64,000 nucleotides of DNA from contig NZ_CP049869.1 of NCBI RefSeq assembly GCF_011300455.1, forward strand, positions 1,508,501 to 1,572,500. Reading direction: 5' to 3'. Made by a program: the position numbers and the translations under genes. This stretch comes from Sphingomonas piscis (GTDB taxonomy: Bacteria; Pseudomonadota; Alphaproteobacteria; Sphingomonadales; Sphingomonadaceae). A model generated the notes under the pieces. The model was not told where the DNA came from. It did no database searches and saw only the letters and a list, made by a program, of their open reading frames with translations. Positions 57,072 to 64,000 of this stretch are shown here, piece by piece; the first letter of the stretch is position 1; each line of letters starts with the position of its first letter.

Positions 57072-59774
57072 ATGTTTACTTCTGATGCGCGGGCAGCTGC
57101 CCCCGCAGCCGCTGGCCGCAAGCTGCTGGCCATTCTCCTCTGCTCCGCCGCGACGCCGGCTTTCGGCCAGGCAGGGACAACCCTGCCGCCGCAGGAGGGG
57201 GCCACCACAAGCACTGCGCCGACCACAGACTCGCCCCTTCCGCCGGCCTCTGGTTCCGCCGATCCCGAGACCGTCACTCCCGTTGTCGCGGATGCGCCTG
57301 CCGCTCCGCAGGCGGGCGCATCGGGCGTCGGCCTGGGCGATATCATCGTCACCGCGACCAAGCGCGAGACGAATCTTCAGCGCACGCCGATCGCCATCTC
57401 GGTCGTTAACGCCCAAGCCCTCGAAGACCGGTCAGTACAAAGCTTGCTGGATCTCGGTGACGGCTCGGTTCCGGGCCTTCGCGTCGCCACCTTCGAATCG
57501 CGCCAGTCCGCCGTTACCATTGGTATCCGCGGCATCGTTCCGCTCGACGCCAACCAGCCAGCCCGCGAGCAGGGCGTCGGCGTCTATCTCGACGGCGTCT
57601 ATCTCGGCCGCCAGCAGGGTCTCGGCGCCGCGCTTCTCGACGTTGAGCGCATCGAGGTCCTGAAGGGGCCGCAGGGCACCCTGTTCGGCCGTAACACGTC
57701 CGGTGGCGCGGTCTCGATGGTGACGAAGGCGCCGACCGGCGAGTTCGGCATTCGCGGCGGCCTCGGCGTCGGCAACTACGACTCCTTCAACGGTAATGCC
57801 CATATCGACTTCCCGGCGGTCGGACCCTTTTCGTTCAAGCTGGATCTCGCCGCTGATTACCGCGGACCAGTGACGAAGAACCCGATGCCGGGTGAAAAGG
57901 GCTGGGGCTATTACGACCGGCAGGGCTTGCAGGCGAAGTTGCGTTTCCGTCCGGTCCCGGACTTCACCGCCGACCTGTCGTTCGACATCGGCAAGGACAA
58001 GTCGACGCCGTTCTACAGCCAGCTGATCAACTTCAACCCGAACAATTACCCGCTCGCCACCCTGACCGGTTCGCTGCCCTCGAATCGCGTCCGGCCGCTG
58101 CCGCCCCTGGTGGTGATCGAAGGCGACGAGTTGCAGAAGGTTGCGGACATCGGCGTTCCGCAGCGCCCGTCGGTGGACAAGACCCGCGGTTTGTCGCTGA
58201 ACATGCGCTGGAACCTGTCCGATTGGCTTGAGCTCCGCTCCATTTCGGCGTGGCGCAAGGTCAGCGTCGACCAGTGGGACAATGCCGGTGGCGCCCACCG
58301 TCCCCCGGTGTTCTCGCCCAATGGCCTGTTCAGCCGCTATTCGCTCTCCTACCTTGAGCAGCGTCAGTACAGCCAGGAGTTCCAGGCGGTCGGCACGCTG
58401 GCCGATCAACTCGATTATGTCGCCGGCCTCTATTACTTCGACGAAAAGGCGTTCGAGGAAGCGGCAACCCCGAACTCGCTCCGCTGGAACGCAACCGGGA
58501 CTGCTTATACCGTAATCGATTCCTGCACCGGCTCGAGCGGTTTCGGCTGGGATCGGGAGTGCCGCTTCATCGACCGCGGCAGCCGAGTGCGATCGAAGAG
58601 CCGGGCAGCTTACGGGCAGGTCACCTGGACTCCGCCGGCGGCGGACCAGTTCCACCTGACGTTGGGCGGCCGCTACACAAGGGACACCAAGGACGGCGTC
58701 CTGTACCTGACCAACAATGCGCCCTCCCGTTGTCCGCCGACCTTGGCGACGGCGCCGCTTTGTACGCTTGATCTAAAAACCTCGCGGTTCAACCCGCTTG
58801 TCACCTTGGCCTATGACGCCACACCCGGCGTTCACCTCTATGCCAAATATGCAACCGGCTACCGTTCGGGTGGCGCCAGTTCGCGGTCGGTCACCTATCG
58901 CGAATTCGGGCCAGAGGACGTCAAGAGCTACGAACTGGGTGCCAAGACCGAGCTGTTCGGCCGCCGCTTGCGGGTGAACGGGGCCGCGTTCGTGATGAAC
59001 CGTGAGGGCAGCCAGGTCGACTTCTCGAGCGTCGTTCCGACGGCGGCGGGCAACCGCAACACGCTGGAAACGATCAATGCGCCGGGGACGACCAAGATCC
59101 GGGGCGTCGAGATCGACTTCCTGGCTCGGGTCACCGACAATCTGCAGCTGAGCGGCGCTTATGCCTACACCTACACCAAGGTGCCGGACACGCCCGATCC
59201 GTTCCGTCCGGGCAATCCGCTGGTGCCTGCCTTTATCGTTTACACGCCGCGCAACGTTGCCAACGGCGCCATCGATTATGAAATGCCGCTCAACTGGAAC
59301 GAGGCAAGCCTCCGCTTCCATGTCGACGGCAATTATAATCAGGCAACTCAGTCGTTCGCGGAATATGCGACGAAGAACGACAGCAGCTTTCTCGTGAATG
59401 CCCGCGTGTCGTTGGCTGATGTTGCGTTCGGAAACAGCAGCTATACCTTTGCCCTCTGGTCGCGGAACCTATTTGACAACCAGTATATTTTCCGCCGGGA
59501 CCCGCTGACGAGCCTTCCCAATCCGCTGACGGGCGCCGTCAACGCGATCACCGGGGAATATGCGAACTTCGGGATGCCGCGGACGTTCGGTGCCGAACTC
59601 TCGTTCAAGTTCCGCGCGCCGAGGCCGACCGTGATGAAAGCGGCAGCGCCGCTGCCGCCGCCCCTCCCCGCGACTCAAACCTGCCCTGATGGGTCGGTTG
59701 TGGATGCCGGCGCGGGCTGTCCGGTGACCCCGCCGCCTCCCCCAACAGCCGAACCGGCGGGCGAGCGCGGCTAG
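57072..59774 (+). CDS. TonB-dependent receptor with a Cys/Pro C-terminal tail
   Basis: The 900-residue precursor has a signal peptide, a long Pro/Thr/Ala linker, a TonB-box-like DIIVTATK near residue 90, a plug (SVQSLLDLGDGSVPGLRV, VERIEVLKGPQGTLFGRNTS) and a barrel of the kind seen in sphingomonad receptors of broad ligand range. After the last strand (TFGAELSFKFRA) some 50 residues follow, with CPDGSVVDAGAGCP and a Pro run. TonB receptors normally end at the last strand. The ligand is unknown. Its 5' end lies 117 bases after phoB. Confidence 0.9.
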   Translation: MFTSDARAAAPAAAGRKLLAILLCSAATPAFGQAGTTLPPQEGATTSTAPTTDSPLPPASGSADPETVTPVVADAPAAPQAGASGVGLGDIIVTATKRETNLQRTPIAISVVNAQALEDRSVQSLLDLGDGSVPGLRVATFESRQSAVTIGIRGIVPLDANQPAREQGVGVYLDGVYLGRQQGLGAALLDVERIEVLKGPQGTLFGRNTSGGAVSMVTKAPTGEFGIRGGLGVGNYDSFNGNAHIDFPAVGPFSFKLDLAADYRGPVTKNPMPGEKGWGYYDRQGLQAKLRFRPVPDFTADLSFDIGKDKSTPFYSQLINFNPNNYPLATLTGSLPSNRVRPLPPLVVIEGDELQKVADIGVPQRPSVDKTRGLSLNMRWNLSDWLELRSISAWRKVSVDQWDNAGGAHRPPVFSPNGLFSRYSLSYLEQRQYSQEFQAVGTLADQLDYVAGLYYFDEKAFEEAATPNSLRWNATGTAYTVIDSCTGSSGFGWDRECRFIDRGSRVRSKSRAAYGQVTWTPPAADQFHLTLGGRYTRDTKDGVLYLTNNAPSRCPPTLATAPLCTLDLKTSRFNPLVTLAYDATPGVHLYAKYATGYRSGGASSRSVTYREFGPEDVKSYELGAKTELFGRRLRVNGAAFVMNREGSQVDFSSVVPTAAGNRNTLETINAPGTTKIRGVEIDFLARVTDNLQLSGAYAYTYTKVPDTPDPFRPGNPLVPAFIVYTPRNVANGAIDYEMPLNWNEASLRFHVDGNYNQATQSFAEYATKNDSSFLVNARVSLADVAFGNSSYTFALWSRNLFDNQYIFRRDPLTSLPNPLTGAVNAITGEYANFGMPRTFGAELSFKFRAPRPTVMKAAAPLPPPLPATQTCPDGSVVDAGAGCPVTPPPPPTAEPAGERG

Positions 59775-59800
59775 ATCGCAAGCTTAAACGAAAAGCTTGG

Positions 59801-59832
59801 AAGGCGGCGGAACTCAGTTCCGTCGCCTTTTT
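59801..59832 (+). terminator. Intrinsic terminator of the TonB receptor gene
   Basis: AAGGCGGCGGAAC (59801-59813) pairs with GTTCCGTCGCCTT (59817-59829) over 13 positions with one G-U, with a TCA loop and TTTTT at the end. It lies 26 bases after the receptor stop. Confidence 0.92.
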
Positions 59833-59907
59833 CCATTCAGCTTCAAAGGATTAGCGCGACCGGACTTCTAGCCCACCTCGCCGTCATGCAGAGCATAACG
59901 ACCTTTT

Positions 59908-59925
59908 ATGACAGTTTTGTTACAA
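59908..59925 (-). promoter_or_regulatory. Second Pho-box-like sequence
   Basis: On the minus strand TTGTAACAAAACTGTCAT matches 15 of 18 positions of the Pho box consensus, with the two half-sites 11 bases apart. It lies 66 bases before the small exported protein gene on the plus strand, so its orientation is opposite to that gene. Function is inference. Confidence 0.45.
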
Positions 59926-59991
59926 GCTGCTGATTTTGTTGCATTTTCTGTGCAAAAGGCGTACCGGTCTCAATGGATTGAGGGAGAGGTC

Positions 59992-60360
59992 ATGATGGGT
60001 CGATATTCTGTTCTTATGCCGTCGGCTGCTTTGTTGATTGCTGCCGTTCCGGCAATGGCGCAGCCTGCAGTCAAGGACGATCCCGCGCCGGGCGCGGCCT
60101 CTTTGCTTCGCGCGGATGGGGCAACGGCGGAGCAGGAAATCCGGCAGGCCGCGGTGTCCAAATATGATCCTGCCCGTGCGATCAACCTTGGCGTTGCGCT
60201 CGCGCTCAAGGGCGACAACGACAATGCGGCGAAGCAATTCCGGCGCGCGCTCACGGCCGACGAAGTTCAGGTCACCGTTGCCAACGGCCGCACCGAATCG
60301 TCACACGATGTCGCGGCCAAGGCGCTTGCTGCGTTGGAGTCCGGCAACTTCCCGCGCTGA
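59992..60360 (+). CDS. Small exported protein with a TPR-like motif
   Basis: The 122-residue precursor has a signal peptide (cleavage after AMA, about residue 22) and one tetratricopeptide-like helix pair (ARAINLGVALALKGDNDNAA, then KQFRRALTADEVQV). I do not recognise a named family. GAGGGAGAGG precedes the ATG at 59992; a second ATG follows at once. A clean terminator follows, so it is transcribed alone. Phosphate control is possible from the Pho-box-like sequence upstream. Confidence 0.8.
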   Translation: MMGRYSVLMPSAALLIAAVPAMAQPAVKDDPAPGAASLLRADGATAEQEIRQAAVSKYDPARAINLGVALALKGDNDNAAKQFRRALTADEVQVTVANGRTESSHDVAAKALAALESGNFPR

Positions 60361-60383
60361 CGCTTGGCCTGCAACAATCGATG

Positions 60384-60409
60384 CGGCTCCCCTCACCGGG
60401 AGCCGTTTT
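60384..60409 (+). terminator. Intrinsic terminator of the small exported protein gene
   Basis: CGGCTCCC (60384-60391) and GGGAGCCG (60398-60405) form a perfect 8-bp stem with a six-base loop, followed by TTTTCGTTT. It lies 23 bases after the stop codon. Confidence 0.85.
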
Positions 60410-60443
60410 CGTTTCGCTTGAACCGCCCGCTTGACCGCCTGGA

Positions 60444-60449
60444 TATAAT
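60444..60449 (+). promoter_or_regulatory. Consensus -10 box upstream of the DUF4139 pair
   Basis: TATAAT at 60444-60449 is a perfect -10 hexamer, 40 bases before the first DUF4139 start and after a terminator. The nearest TTGAAC (60418-60423) is 20 bases away, too far for a good -35, so the promoter may need an activator. Confidence 0.45.
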
Positions 60450-60489
60450 GTAACATTCTCTCGTCGACTTGACAGGGCGAGGGGATGTG

Positions 60490-61977
60490 ATGCGGACGAT
60501 GATTCTCCTGTGTTCAGCGCTCGTCGGCGCGCCTTTGTTCGCGCAAGCGGCGGTCCCCTTGCCATCACAGACGGCGCAGGGCGATGTCGCCGTCACCATC
60601 TACAACAACAATCGAGCGCTGATCGAAGACAAGCGCTTGATCGACTTGCCCCGCGGCCGGAGCCGGCAGGAGTTCCGTGACGTGTCGGCGCAGATCGAGC
60701 CGGCGACGGTGACGCTGAGCGGCCGCGGCATCGGAATTGTCGAGCAGAACTTCGACTTCGACCTGCTGTCCCCAAGCGCCTTGATGCAGAAAGCGGTTGG
60801 ACAGGAAGTCACCCTTGTTCGCACCAACCCGGGCACCGGTGCGGAAACACGCGAGCGGGCACGAATCCTGGCGGTGAACGGCGGCGTGGTCATGCAGATC
60901 GGCGACCGTATCGAGGTGCTTCGCGACGACGGTATCCCTGCTCGCGTGATCTTTGACCGGGTGCCGCCGACGCTCCGCCCCCGGCCCACGCTGTCGATCA
61001 CCGTTGATGCGGCCAACGGCGGCCGGCAGCCGGTATCCCTGACCTATCTGACGCCGGGCCTTGGCTGGGCCGCCGATTACGTCGCCCTCTTCGACGAGGG
61101 CAACGGACGGATGGACGTGCAGGGCTGGATCACCCTCACGAACAATAGCGGCACGCCCTATGTGAACGCCTCGACCATGCTGGTTGCCGGAAGCGTCGGC
61201 AGCGCCCGTGGCGATTATAACGAATACTCCCCGCCGCCACCGCCGCCGCCATTGCGGCGCGCCGGGACGGAAACGGCGGCTCGCGAACGACTTGCCGACT
61301 TCTACCTCTATCCGCTGCCCGAACGGACCACGATTGCCGACAAGCAGACCAAGCAGGTCAGCTTTCTCGATGTGAAAGGCGCGCCGGCAAGTCGAGGCTA
61401 TGAATATCGCAACGGCTGGCTCCAGACTGCCGATCAGCCAGTCAGCGCCAACAGCATCCTGCGTTTCTCCAGCTCGCGGGAGCAAGGCCTTGGAGATGCG
61501 CTGCCCGCCGGCACCGTCCGCGTCTACCAGCGCGATGCGCGCGGTAATCCCCAGTTCGTCGGCGAGCACCGGATCGGGCATACGCCGATGGGTTCGGACA
61601 TCGGCTTGGCGACGGGCCAGGCCTTCGACATCAAGGTCCGGCCGATCGTCGACAGCCGCGAAACCATCACCGAGGAGCAATGGAAGACGACGGAGCGCTT
61701 CCGGATCCGCAACTCGCTAGGCCAGTCGGTGAGCGGTGAGCGCGACTCATTGACGCAGAAGACCTTTTATCGAACGCGCATGCGTTACATCGTGACGAAT
61801 GCGAGCCCGCGTGCGGTGACCGTAGATCTGACACAAAGCGGGCTGTCGTGGGACACGCGGATCAGCCAGGAAAGTTTACCGTCGGAGAAGCTGAGCGCCG
61901 ATCAGGTCCGCTGGCGCGTTCCCGTCCCGGCGAATGCCGAGACGGTGGTCACGGCTACTTTCGACACGCGCTATTAA
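60490..61977 (+). CDS. DUF4139 exported protein, first of a tandem pair
   Basis: The 495-residue precursor has a signal peptide (MRTMILLCSALVGAPLFAQA) and the DUF4139 core (LTYLTPGLGWAADYVALFD, TLTNNSGTPYVNAS, YRTRMRYIVTNASPRAVTVD). A Pro run (SPPPPPPPLRR, about residues 246-256) interrupts the middle. The family includes mucoidy inhibitor A; its biochemistry is unknown. The ATG at 60490 has AGGGGA upstream. The second DUF4139 gene starts one base after its stop. Confidence 0.86.
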   Translation: MRTMILLCSALVGAPLFAQAAVPLPSQTAQGDVAVTIYNNNRALIEDKRLIDLPRGRSRQEFRDVSAQIEPATVTLSGRGIGIVEQNFDFDLLSPSALMQKAVGQEVTLVRTNPGTGAETRERARILAVNGGVVMQIGDRIEVLRDDGIPARVIFDRVPPTLRPRPTLSITVDAANGGRQPVSLTYLTPGLGWAADYVALFDEGNGRMDVQGWITLTNNSGTPYVNASTMLVAGSVGSARGDYNEYSPPPPPPPLRRAGTETAARERLADFYLYPLPERTTIADKQTKQVSFLDVKGAPASRGYEYRNGWLQTADQPVSANSILRFSSSREQGLGDALPAGTVRVYQRDARGNPQFVGEHRIGHTPMGSDIGLATGQAFDIKVRPIVDSRETITEEQWKTTERFRIRNSLGQSVSGERDSLTQKTFYRTRMRYIVTNASPRAVTVDLTQSGLSWDTRISQESLPSEKLSADQVRWRVPVPANAETVVTATFDTRY

Positions 61978-61978
61978 A

Positions 61979-63484
61979 ATGATGCGGCGCTTCGCCATGC
62001 TGATGGCGCTTGCATTGTCCGGTACGGCAAGCGCGCAGCCGGTCGTCACCTCCGCCGGGCCGGACAAGGTTGCCGTCACCGTCTACCGCGACCCGGCGCG
62101 CGGCACCCGCCAGTTCGACCTTGGCTGGCTACAGGGCTATGCTTTGGTGAGCGAGACCCGGCGAGTCACTCTGCCGGCCGGCGAGAGTGAAGTCCGCTTC
62201 GAGGGCGTGACCGCCGGGATCGTTCCGCAGAGCGCGATCGTTACCGGACTTGGCGAGGCCGTGATCGAGAAAAACCGCGATGCGCGTCTGCTTTCTCCCG
62301 GCACCTTGCTTGCCGCCAACCTCGGTCAGCGCCTGCTCCTTCGCCGCACGTCCAAGGCCACCGGCCAAGTGCGGGAGCAGGAGGCGGTGTTGCGAGCAAC
62401 GGAGGACGGTGTCGTGCTTCAAACCGCACAAGGATTTGAGGCGCTTCGTTGCTCAGGCATCAACGAGACTTTGCTGGCCCGCGACGTCCCGCTGGGGTTG
62501 TCGGCCAAGCCGACCCTGTCCGTCAGGGTTCGAAGCCCCCAGTCGGTCGAGCGCGACGTTACCTTGTCCTACATCAGCAACAACTTCGACTGGCAGGCCA
62601 ATTACGTTGGAGAGCTGTCGTCGGACGGTCGCAAGCTCAGCCTGTTCGCCTGGCTGACGATTGCCAACGGCGACGACACCGGCCTTGCCGATGCGGCAAC
62701 CCAGGCGGTCGCCGGCAAGCTCAACCGGGAATATGTCTGGGTCAGCCGCGGGGAAGCTACGCCGATACGACTGAACTGCTGGCCAAGCGGGACTACCGGC
62801 GATCGCGGGGATGAGCTGCAGGAGAGCGACGAGATCATTGTCACCGGCAGGCGGATTCAGCTTGCTGTGCCGAGGGCGGTTTCGGCGCCGGCCCCTCCCC
62901 CGCCGCCATCACCCGAGCGCGACGTGATGGCCGAGGAAGAGCGCCTCGGCGACGTTCGCCTCTACCGTGTTCCCATCGAGGTCACCGTTGCGGCCCATTC
63001 TCAGAAGCAGGTCGCCTTTATGCGGCAACCGGCGGTGCAGGTGGAAAGCCTTCTCCGGCTTCGTCCCGATCGCGGCGACTTCGATCGCCCCATCCCGCGC
63101 CTACTGGTGACCCGCAACGAGAGGAGCAAAGGCCTCGGCCTTCCCCTGCCCGCGGGTAGTCTGACGCTGTTCGGAACGCGGGAGGGTCGGCGGATACTGA
63201 TCGGCGAGGGCCGAATCGATGATCATACCACCGGCGAGAAGGTCGAAGTCACGGTGGCGAGCAGCACCGCCATCTGGGCGCGTCAGCGCGCTGTGCCGGA
63301 TGAAGAAGGAGGCGGCTACCGCCTGACGCTCACCAACGACCTTTCGACGGCCCAAATGGCTGAGGTCGAACTGCCGCTCGGCACGAAAGCTGTGAAAGTT
63401 GGGAAGCTGACAAAGCGGGACGGTTGGATGCTGTGGCGCGTGCGCTTGCCCGCCAACGGGTCCCGCGAGCTCCGTTACAAATAA
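61979..63484 (+). CDS. DUF4139 exported protein, second of the pair, with a TonB-box-like motif
   Basis: The 501-residue precursor has a signal peptide (to about residue 20), the DUF4139 core (LSYISNNFDWQANYVGELS) and a C-terminal domain (YRLTLTNDLSTAQMAEVELP). At residues 284-292 it carries DEIIVTGRR, followed by a Pro-rich run (APAPPPPPSPE). That motif otherwise marks the TonB box of sphingomonad receptors. Its first-gene paralogue has only the Pro run at this place. It starts at ATG 61979 (a second ATG follows), one base after the first gene, so it is translationally coupled. Confidence 0.86.
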   Translation: MMRRFAMLMALALSGTASAQPVVTSAGPDKVAVTVYRDPARGTRQFDLGWLQGYALVSETRRVTLPAGESEVRFEGVTAGIVPQSAIVTGLGEAVIEKNRDARLLSPGTLLAANLGQRLLLRRTSKATGQVREQEAVLRATEDGVVLQTAQGFEALRCSGINETLLARDVPLGLSAKPTLSVRVRSPQSVERDVTLSYISNNFDWQANYVGELSSDGRKLSLFAWLTIANGDDTGLADAATQAVAGKLNREYVWVSRGEATPIRLNCWPSGTTGDRGDELQESDEIIVTGRRIQLAVPRAVSAPAPPPPPSPERDVMAEEERLGDVRLYRVPIEVTVAAHSQKQVAFMRQPAVQVESLLRLRPDRGDFDRPIPRLLVTRNERSKGLGLPLPAGSLTLFGTREGRRILIGEGRIDDHTTGEKVEVTVASSTAIWARQRAVPDEEGGGYRLTLTNDLSTAQMAEVELPLGTKAVKVGKLTKRDGWMLWRVRLPANGSRELRYK

Positions 63485-63862
63485 CTATTGCGGATCGACC
63501 GCGCGCGGACGGTGAGTCTCGTCCAACGCGACGAAGGTGAACAGGCCTTCCGTCACCTTGATCTCGGTCTTTCCGCGATCTCGGTGGGCGATCACTTCGA
63601 TCCTCACGCCCATGGAGGTGCGCCCGACCCGCTCAACATGGGCGAATACGGAAATAAGGTCCCGCAGGTTGATCGGCTGAATGAACTCCATTCGCTCGAT
63701 CGCAACCGTGGCCACAGGCCCGTTCGCCCGGCGTGCAGCGACGATGCCGCCGGCAATGTCCATCTGGCTCAGGACCCAACCACCAAAGATGTGGCCGTTG
63801 GCGTTGATGTCGCCCGGACCGGGAACGACCCGCAGGATTGGCACACGCTCGAATTCGGTCAC
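63485..63862 (-). CDS. Acyl-CoA thioesterase (hotdog fold, YciA-like)
   Basis: The 125-residue protein has a hotdog fold with GHIFGGWVLSQMDIAGG (the Asp is catalytic in YciA/Acot enzymes) and ERMEFIQPINLRDLISVFAHVERVG, quoted as ERMEFIQPINLRD. It hydrolyses acyl-CoA thioesters in the cytoplasm. It starts at GTG, overlapping the TGA of the upstream minus-strand gene. It ends directly at the stop of the second DUF4139 gene. Confidence 0.9.
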   Translation of the reverse strand: MTEFERVPILRVVPGPGDINANGHIFGGWVLSQMDIAGGIVAARRANGPVATVAIERMEFIQPINLRDLISVFAHVERVGRTSMGVRIEVIAHRDRGKTEIKVTEGLFTFVALDETHRPRAVDPQ

Positions 63863-64000
63863 ACCTGTCCCTCGTCATCGCTTCGACGAACCTGATCGTC
63901 GTGGCCGCTCTTGGAGCTTAGAAACACCAAAGTCATCAGTGCCGTCCCAAGCAGCACCGTGAATGCGACGCCCAGTGCCGTCGCGATCACCATGTGAATC
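63859..64000 (-). CDS. Small membrane protein, partial or ending here
   Basis: On the minus strand an open frame runs from the right edge to a TGA at 63859-63861. It encodes a hydrophobic helix (VIATALGVAFTVLLGTALM, TLVFLSS) and a charged tail ending DDEGQV. A possible ATG lies at 63993, but the frame is open to the edge, so the full length is unknown. It overlaps the thioesterase start by four bases, so they share a transcript. Family not recognised. Confidence 0.55.
   Translation of the reverse strand, partial: IHMVIATALGVAFTVLLGTALMTLVFLSSKSGHDDQVRRSDDEGQV

Noticed and set aside
57432..58655. A 407-codon minus-strand frame inside the second TonB receptor
   Set aside because: Composition is that of an antisense shadow, and the plus-strand receptor is complete and conserved.
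60957..61260. Possible internal repeats or a CRISPR-like array in the Pro-rich part of the DUF4139 gene
   Set aside because: The repeated CCG/CCA codons encode a Pro run; there are no spacers or regular repeat units. No CRISPR array was seen elsewhere either.

Overview
The window is high-GC chromosomal DNA of an alphaproteobacterium, most likely a member of the Sphingomonadales. Pointers are the order rnd-lptC-lptA-lptB-rpoN, a DivK-like regulator divergent from a DUF3572 gene, DUF2585 and DUF4167 proteins, a PEPxxWA-CTERM protein, two large TonB-dependent receptors, and the short inverted repeat (AACTTGTTTCAG / CTGAAACAAGTT) that is scattered through sphingomonad genomes. I saw no phage, insertion sequence, CRISPR array, rRNA or tRNA. 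Genes are dense, many overlap by 1-4 bases, and no gap exceeds about 230 bases.

Layout. 1-12 kb: a PfkB kinase end, an amino-acid permease, HIT protein, SspB, fumarase (fumC), DUF2585, CorA, an iron-permease-family protein, aconitase (acnA, broken by one missing base), YgfZ, dihydroorotase (pyrC) and a Crp/Fnr regulator. 12-16 kb: a minus-strand De Ley-Doudoroff galactose operon (GH1-type glycosidase, dgoK, dgoA, galactose dehydrogenase). 16-22.5 kb: hppD, then rpoN-lptB-lptA-lptC-rnd, and a glycine-rich protein with two cold-shock domains. 22.5-33 kb: a broken GNAT gene, an ATP-dependent DNA ligase, rpmG, a broken PEP-CTERM gene, divK, a run of small metabolic enzymes, isoaspartyl peptidase, an SPFH/ribbon-helix-helix pair and ispG.

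33.4-43.4 kb is a plus-strand sugar-acid island: altronate dehydratase, rhamnose-type mutarotase, FucP-type symporter, lactonase-type amidohydrolase, hexuronate reductase, uronate isomerase, an exported serine hydrolase and an IlvD/Edd dehydratase. Together these point to uptake and breakdown of hexuronates and 6-deoxysugars or their acids. 43-52 kb: an aspartic protease, two drug/metabolite exporters, an amidase lipoprotein, a TonB receptor with a glycine-rich loop, pyrophosphatase and an M61 peptidase. 52-56 kb: the translation set hisS-prfA-prmC and a DUF4167 protein. 56-64 kb: phoB preceded by a Pho-box-like site, a second TonB receptor, a small exported protein with its own Pho-box-like sequence, two tandem DUF4139 exported proteins (one carrying a TonB-box-like motif), an acyl-CoA thioesterase and the end of a small membrane protein.

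Three genes (acnA, a GNAT gene, a PEP-CTERM gene) are each split by the apparent loss of one base, at or next to a G/C run. This pattern looks more like sequencing error than gene decay. The best candidates for undescribed biology are the PhoB/TonB-receptor/DUF4139 envelope block, the SPFH-RHH pair with a palindrome over its promoter, and the glycine-rich double cold-shock protein.
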